Positions 42,419 to 45,986 of a stretch of DNA of 45,986 nucleotides are shown here, piece by piece; position 1 is the first letter of the stretch; the number at the start of each line of letters is the position of its first letter. A program made the position numbers and the translations under genes. The notes beneath the pieces were generated by a model. The model was not told the DNA's origin. It did not search any database and worked only from the letters and a program-made list of their open reading frames with translations. The DNA is from Bacteroidota bacterium (GTDB lineage: Bacteria > Bacteroidota > Ignavibacteria > Ignavibacteriales > Melioribacteraceae): NCBI GenBank assembly GCA_018818065.1, contig JAHISV010000013.1:1-45986 (forward strand), given 5' to 3'.

Positions 42419-43162
42419 CTATCCATTTATATTTTTGTTATACATTTCAGGAGTATCAAAAACCATGACTGACTTTTCTTCACAGACACCATAAAAATAG
42501 ACCCCTTTTCCTAACGCACTTGGAAATATTTCTCTTCCAAAGTCTGAAAACGCTTGAGGGATGAGACCTAATATTTCAGGATGTAATAAATATATTCCAG
42601 CATTAACCCAATGACTTTCTGTTTCCCCCTGTAAAGGCTTCTCAACAAAACGTATTACTTTTTGATCTCCATCAAATTCAGCCACTCCGCTGTGGGATAC
42701 ATCTTCCCGATGATGAAAAGCAATTACACCAGTGCATTCGTTTTCGTCATATTTCCTTAATAGAAGATCAAGATTAAAACTGGAGAATTGATCACCGTAG
42801 ATGATGAAGAAAGGAATTTCTTTAGGACTGGGAGACTTGGAGAGGGAGAGATCAGGGGATGGAATTAAACCCCAGTACTTCTCGGCTATCCTGCGGACAG
42901 CTCCTGATGTTCCTAAAAGTTCCTCTTCAAAAGAATACTTAATATTGACCCCGAATTTATTTCCATCACCGAAATAATCCTGAATCTGTTCAGCGAAGTG
43001 ATGTATATTGATGTAGATGTCGGTCACACCATATTTCTTACAAAGTTCAATGTTGTACTGAAGTACGGGTTTGCCCTTGTATAGTATCATTGGTTTCGGG
43101 ATACTTTTAGTAACTTCCTTAATTCTTTCGCCTTTACCGGCGGCCAGGATTATTGCGCGCAT
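42419..43162 (-). CDS. hddC: Heptose-1-phosphate nucleotidyltransferase (HddC-like)
   Basis: The 247-residue protein opens MRAIILAAGKGERIK, with PKPMILYKGKPVLQ, the nucleotidyltransferase signature, and IYGDQF, FVEKP and WVNAGIYLL. Probably couples heptose 1-phosphate with GTP to make GDP-heptose. An insertion SPDLSLSKSPSPKE (~residue 101-114), encoded at 42822-42866, has DNA like the surrounding gagagg repeats and sits before the IYGD strand. Exact nucleotide and sugar are inferred from neighbours. Confidence 0.82.
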   Translation of the reverse strand: MRAIILAAGKGERIKEVTKSIPKPMILYKGKPVLQYNIELCKKYGVTDIYINIHHFAEQIQDYFGDGNKFGVNIKYSFEEELLGTSGAVRRIAEKYWGLIPSPDLSLSKSPSPKEIPFFIIYGDQFSSFNLDLLLRKYDENECTGVIAFHHREDVSHSGVAEFDGDQKVIRFVEKPLQGETESHWVNAGIYLLHPEILGLIPQAFSDFGREIFPSALGKGVYFYGVCEEKSVMVFDTPEMYNKNING

Positions 43163-43320
43163 GTCAAGTACCAGTAATGAGTAATGAGTAGTGAGTATGG
43201 AGAAGAGAGAACGAAGGAAAAAGGAAAAAGCCTGCCCGCCGTATTTTTGGTGGGGAAAAAGGAAAATGGAAGAAGAAAAAAGAAACTGGGATTGAAGAAT
43301 ATTTTAATTTAATATTCATC
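43163..43320. repeat. Simple-repeat gap
   Basis: aagg/aaaa and agtaatgagtaatgagtagtgag repeats; no gene. Confidence 0.6.
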
Positions 43321-44256
43321 TTAGATATTTCCTTTGGCTAACTCGTTCTTGATAAAATCTATGGAGGTTTTTAAACCACTTTCTAAATCGATTTTTGGAG
43401 ACCAGCCAAGTGATTGTGCTGAGGATATATCTGCCAGATTAGCAAATGCTTCACCCGGAAGATCCGCTTTATATTCTGGATTTGTGTTTGAATCAAGTAA
43501 CTTTGATATTATCTCATAAATATCATTAACAGAATAATTAATCCCGCTCCCAAGATTAAATACTTTCCCCGTTGTTCTTTCATCATTCATACACATTAGA
43601 TGAAAATCATTAATGTCATCAACATGTATAAAATCTCTCCGTTTCTCCCCTGTTCCAAAAATTACAGGTTTCTCATTCCGCAGTAATTTTATGATAAAAG
43701 ATGAAAAAAGAGGTGGAATTGATCTACGATAATCCTGCCTTGGACCATAGACACAAAAATACCTGAGAGCAGTGGTGTTGAGATCGAAATATCTTGTATA
43801 AGCTTCTGCAAAATACATTGAGGCAAGTTTACTTACAGAATAAAAAGATTTTGGTTTTACCTCTGATTCTGGAGTTGGTAATTTATCACTTCCCTCATAT
43901 AAAGCTGATGATTCTGCATAAACAACTTTTTTAACCCCTGCTCTTTTAGAAGCTTCGAATACATTTACTGTACCGGTTACATTAATAGAGGCTGTCTCTA
44001 CAGGGTCAATCTGGCAGTCACTTATACAATTCTTTGCCGCAAAGTGAAATACAAAATCTATATCCTTAAAAAGAGAATAGATAGAATTATCACGTATATC
44101 CAACTTGTGGAATTCAACACCATCCGGTATTTGTTCTTCAATTCCGTAAGAAAGATTGTCAATGCCAATAACTTTATATCCGCCTTCACTCAACAATCTA
44201 TCAGCAAGATTGGAGCCGATAAAGCCTGCAACGCCAGTGATGAGGACGTTTAACAT
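43321..44256 (-). CDS. NAD-dependent sugar-nucleotide epimerase/dehydratase
   Basis: The 311-residue protein has GVAGFIGSNLADRLL, FHFAAKN, ESSALYEG and YSVSKLASMYF (Tyr-x3-Lys), LRYFCVYGPRQ and GEKRRDFIHVDDI, the extended SDR (GalE-like) order. Acts on a nucleotide sugar, probably the GDP-heptose made by this operon, by epimerisation or dehydration. Family secure, reaction uncertain. Confidence 0.88.
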   Translation of the reverse strand: MLNVLITGVAGFIGSNLADRLLSEGGYKVIGIDNLSYGIEEQIPDGVEFHKLDIRDNSIYSLFKDIDFVFHFAAKNCISDCQIDPVETASINVTGTVNVFEASKRAGVKKVVYAESSALYEGSDKLPTPESEVKPKSFYSVSKLASMYFAEAYTRYFDLNTTALRYFCVYGPRQDYRRSIPPLFSSFIIKLLRNEKPVIFGTGEKRRDFIHVDDINDFHLMCMNDERTTGKVFNLGSGINYSVNDIYEIISKLLDSNTNPEYKADLPGEAFANLADISSAQSLGWSPKIDLESGLKTSIDFIKNELAKGNI

Positions 44257-44310
44257 AACAAATGTGAATTGTGAATTGTGAAAAAAGAATGATGAATCAA
44301 TTTAGCTCCA

Positions 44311-44670
44311 TTATTTTAGACTACGAGATAAACCACTAAGTAATTTTTGCGTTGTTATTAATTTGTTTACTACTAATTCATAATCATTTTTATCAATGAA
44401 TTCAAGACGTAAAGCTATTTCAATCTGAGTATCAATCTCACTCATTGAGCCGTCAGCTATATTAAGGAAATGAATTTTAGAAACTTTTGTTCTGCGAGTC
44501 AGCCCCTCAGAAATATTAGATGGGACTGAAACAGCGGCTCTTCGTAGTTGACTTTTTAAACCAAACTCCTCCTCTTTAGGAAACTTTTTAGTTACTTCAT
44601 AAATCAAAGTAACCAATTCCATTGCTTCCTGCCAAAGAACCAACTTTTTATGTGGTCGTTCATTTAACAT
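44311..44670 (-). CDS. Four-helix bundle protein
   Basis: The 119-residue helical protein has KLVLWQEAMELVTLIYEVTK, FGLKSQLRRAAVSVPSNISEG and a C-terminal helix. It matches the 23S rRNA intervening-sequence/TIGR02436 type, like the 36180 gene. It is inserted between the epimerase and kinase genes of the heptose operon, with no known pathway role. Confidence 0.78.
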   Translation of the reverse strand: MLNERPHKKLVLWQEAMELVTLIYEVTKKFPKEEEFGLKSQLRRAAVSVPSNISEGLTRRTKVSKIHFLNIADGSMSEIDTQIEIALRLEFIDKNDYELVVNKLITTQKLLSGLSRSLK

Positions 44671-44743
44671 ATTGATTTGTCACCTGTAACTTGATATATC
44701 TACCATTCACTGTTTGCCATTCACTATTTACCTACACAGTCTT

Positions 44744-45739
44744 CTAAACATTAGCTAGTACTTTTACACCCTCAAAATCAAACTTAAAGTCCATATACCT
44801 AAGTCCTGCTTCTTCAAGCGTCTTTCTCAGGTGTTTTCTCTTACCATTCCCAACACAAAAGAGCATGAAACCACCTCCACCGGCGCCCATCACCTTTCCA
44901 CCTAAGGCCCCATTGCGCATAGCGAGATCATACCAATCATCTATTTGTGAACTACTCATTTTATTTGAGATTGCTTTCTTTGTTAACCAATGCTCGTGCA
45001 GCAACTCACCAAAACTACACACATCACCTTCAATTAATGATTCCTTAACTCGATAGCCAATATTTTTAATCTGATGCATTGCTTCAATTACATCTTCCTC
45101 ATTTGCCTTAGCTTTACTACTCTGTTCAGCTAAAATCATATTAGCGTCCCGTTCAATATTAGTATAAAACATCATTAAGCGGTTTTCCATTTCATAAATT
45201 ATTTCTTCATGCAAGGGCAAGGGAGTAACTTTAACATTACCGGACTTGTCAATATTCAATTCAATAATACCACCAAAAGCTGCGGCATACTGGTCTTGTT
45301 TCCCGATAGGTTTTCCAACCATATCAATTTCAATCTTGCAAGCTTCCTCGGCTAATTCCTGGACTGATATAAACCTTTTTTTCATTTGATTAAGAGCCCG
45401 AAGAAGACCAACAGTATAGGAACTTGAAGAACCCATTCCCGTGCCGGCCGATAAATCAGCCATAGAGCTAACCTCAAGCGGGCAATCAATATTGAGGTAC
45501 TTAAAAGCTTCCCGAACAATTTCATGTTTTATTAGAGAAATATCCTTAACGTCCACGCTTTCAACTTTGCTGTATTTTATACTAATTTTATCAACAATAG
45601 CGGGCTTATTAATATTGATGTACATATACTTGTTCACGGCAGCAGTAATGAGGAATCCTTCGTGATTTTTGTAATATGAAGGAAGGTCTGTTCCACCACC
45701 ACCAAGTGGTAAACGAAAAGGGGTACGGACGACGATCAT
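44744..45739 (-). CDS. hddA: D-glycero-D-manno-heptose-7-phosphate kinase (HddA-like)
   Basis: The 331-residue GHMP kinase has LPLGGGGTDLPSYY, the GHMP ATP loop AGTGMGSSSSYTVG, KQDQYAAAFGG and a C-terminal GKVMGAGGGGFML. The first and last segments are the HddA pattern. It phosphorylates C1 of heptose 7-phosphate, feeding GmhB and HddC. It is the first gene of the operon. Confidence 0.9.
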   Translation of the reverse strand: MIVVRTPFRLPLGGGGTDLPSYYKNHEGFLITAAVNKYMYININKPAIVDKISIKYSKVESVDVKDISLIKHEIVREAFKYLNIDCPLEVSSMADLSAGTGMGSSSSYTVGLLRALNQMKKRFISVQELAEEACKIEIDMVGKPIGKQDQYAAAFGGIIELNIDKSGNVKVTPLPLHEEIIYEMENRLMMFYTNIERDANMILAEQSSKAKANEEDVIEAMHQIKNIGYRVKESLIEGDVCSFGELLHEHWLTKKAISNKMSSSQIDDWYDLAMRNGALGGKVMGAGGGGFMLFCVGNGKRKHLRKTLEEAGLRYMDFKFDFEGVKVLANV

Positions 45740-45925
<186 letters not shown>

Positions 45926-45963
45926 AAAAGATCAAGTTGACCATAGGTCGACTTGATCTTTTT
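45926..45963. terminator. Intrinsic terminator
   Basis: aagatcaagttgacc-ata-ggtcgacttgatctt, a near-perfect 15-bp stem flanked by A and T runs; works in either direction. Confidence 0.8.
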
Positions 45964-45986
45964 GTTTCCCTCAGAGTAAATTATCA

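Overview
The window is AT-rich DNA, most likely from a Bacteroidota/Ignavibacteria-like bacterium. This is inferred from a TATTTTTG-type promoter (the Bacteroidota TAnnTTTG form), many outer-membrane beta-barrel proteins, a YjbH-type polysaccharide system, and dense palindromic and simple-repeat intergenic sequence. No taxonomic marker gene is present. Nearly all genes lie on the minus strand.

Region 1 (1-7000) looks like a gene-cassette or hot-spot array. A tyrosine recombinase runs off the left edge. It is followed by small minus-strand genes: a one-helix beta-rich protein, a GIY-YIG protein, a nuclease-GHKL ATPase fusion, a trio of small proteins around a Trypco2-like protein, and a membrane protein. 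The gaps hold attC-like palindromes, and a ~160-bp direct repeat flanks the block.

Region 2 (7000-8975) is a compact RiPP locus. A 39-residue precursor not listed by ordinary ORF thresholds (core CRPNSRPSGRPC) has a perfect ribosome-binding site. A hairpin separates it from a PqqD-like/radical SAM/SPASM enzyme, and a 46-residue membrane peptide follows.

Region 3 (9261-17715) is a five-gene defence operon, read right to left. It contains a Type IIG restriction-modification enzyme, a zinc-ribbon/HEPN protein, a zinc-ribbon/TIR-like protein, a Pycsar-like class III nucleotide cyclase and an Mrr endonuclease. The HEPN and TIR-like proteins share the same ~175-residue N-terminal module. A degenerate copy of the 3' end of a Type IIG gene lies between them.

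Region 4 (17716-23512) is a mobile-element end. It has two tandem ~598-bp non-coding units with three 33-nt terminator-like hairpins each, a filamentous-phage-type (G2P/X) replication gene, a small basic ORF, and a large serine recombinase lacking its catalytic domain that is translationally coupled to a tyrosine recombinase. The element abuts tRNA-Met(CAT), the probable integration site.

Region 5 (23513-45986) looks like core and cell-surface DNA. It has a DUF2279-like protein, a sugar aminotransferase, three paralogous outer-membrane beta-barrels, a lipoprotein and the two halves of a YjbH-like system. Two toxin-antitoxin pairs (RES/Xre and MazF-like) are each bracketed by direct repeats. 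A GDP-heptose type operon follows: transaldolase, GmhA, GmhB, oxidoreductase, SDR, altered UDP-sugar dehydrogenase, HddC, epimerase and HddA. Its intergenic simple repeats appear to have entered at least three coding sequences in frame.
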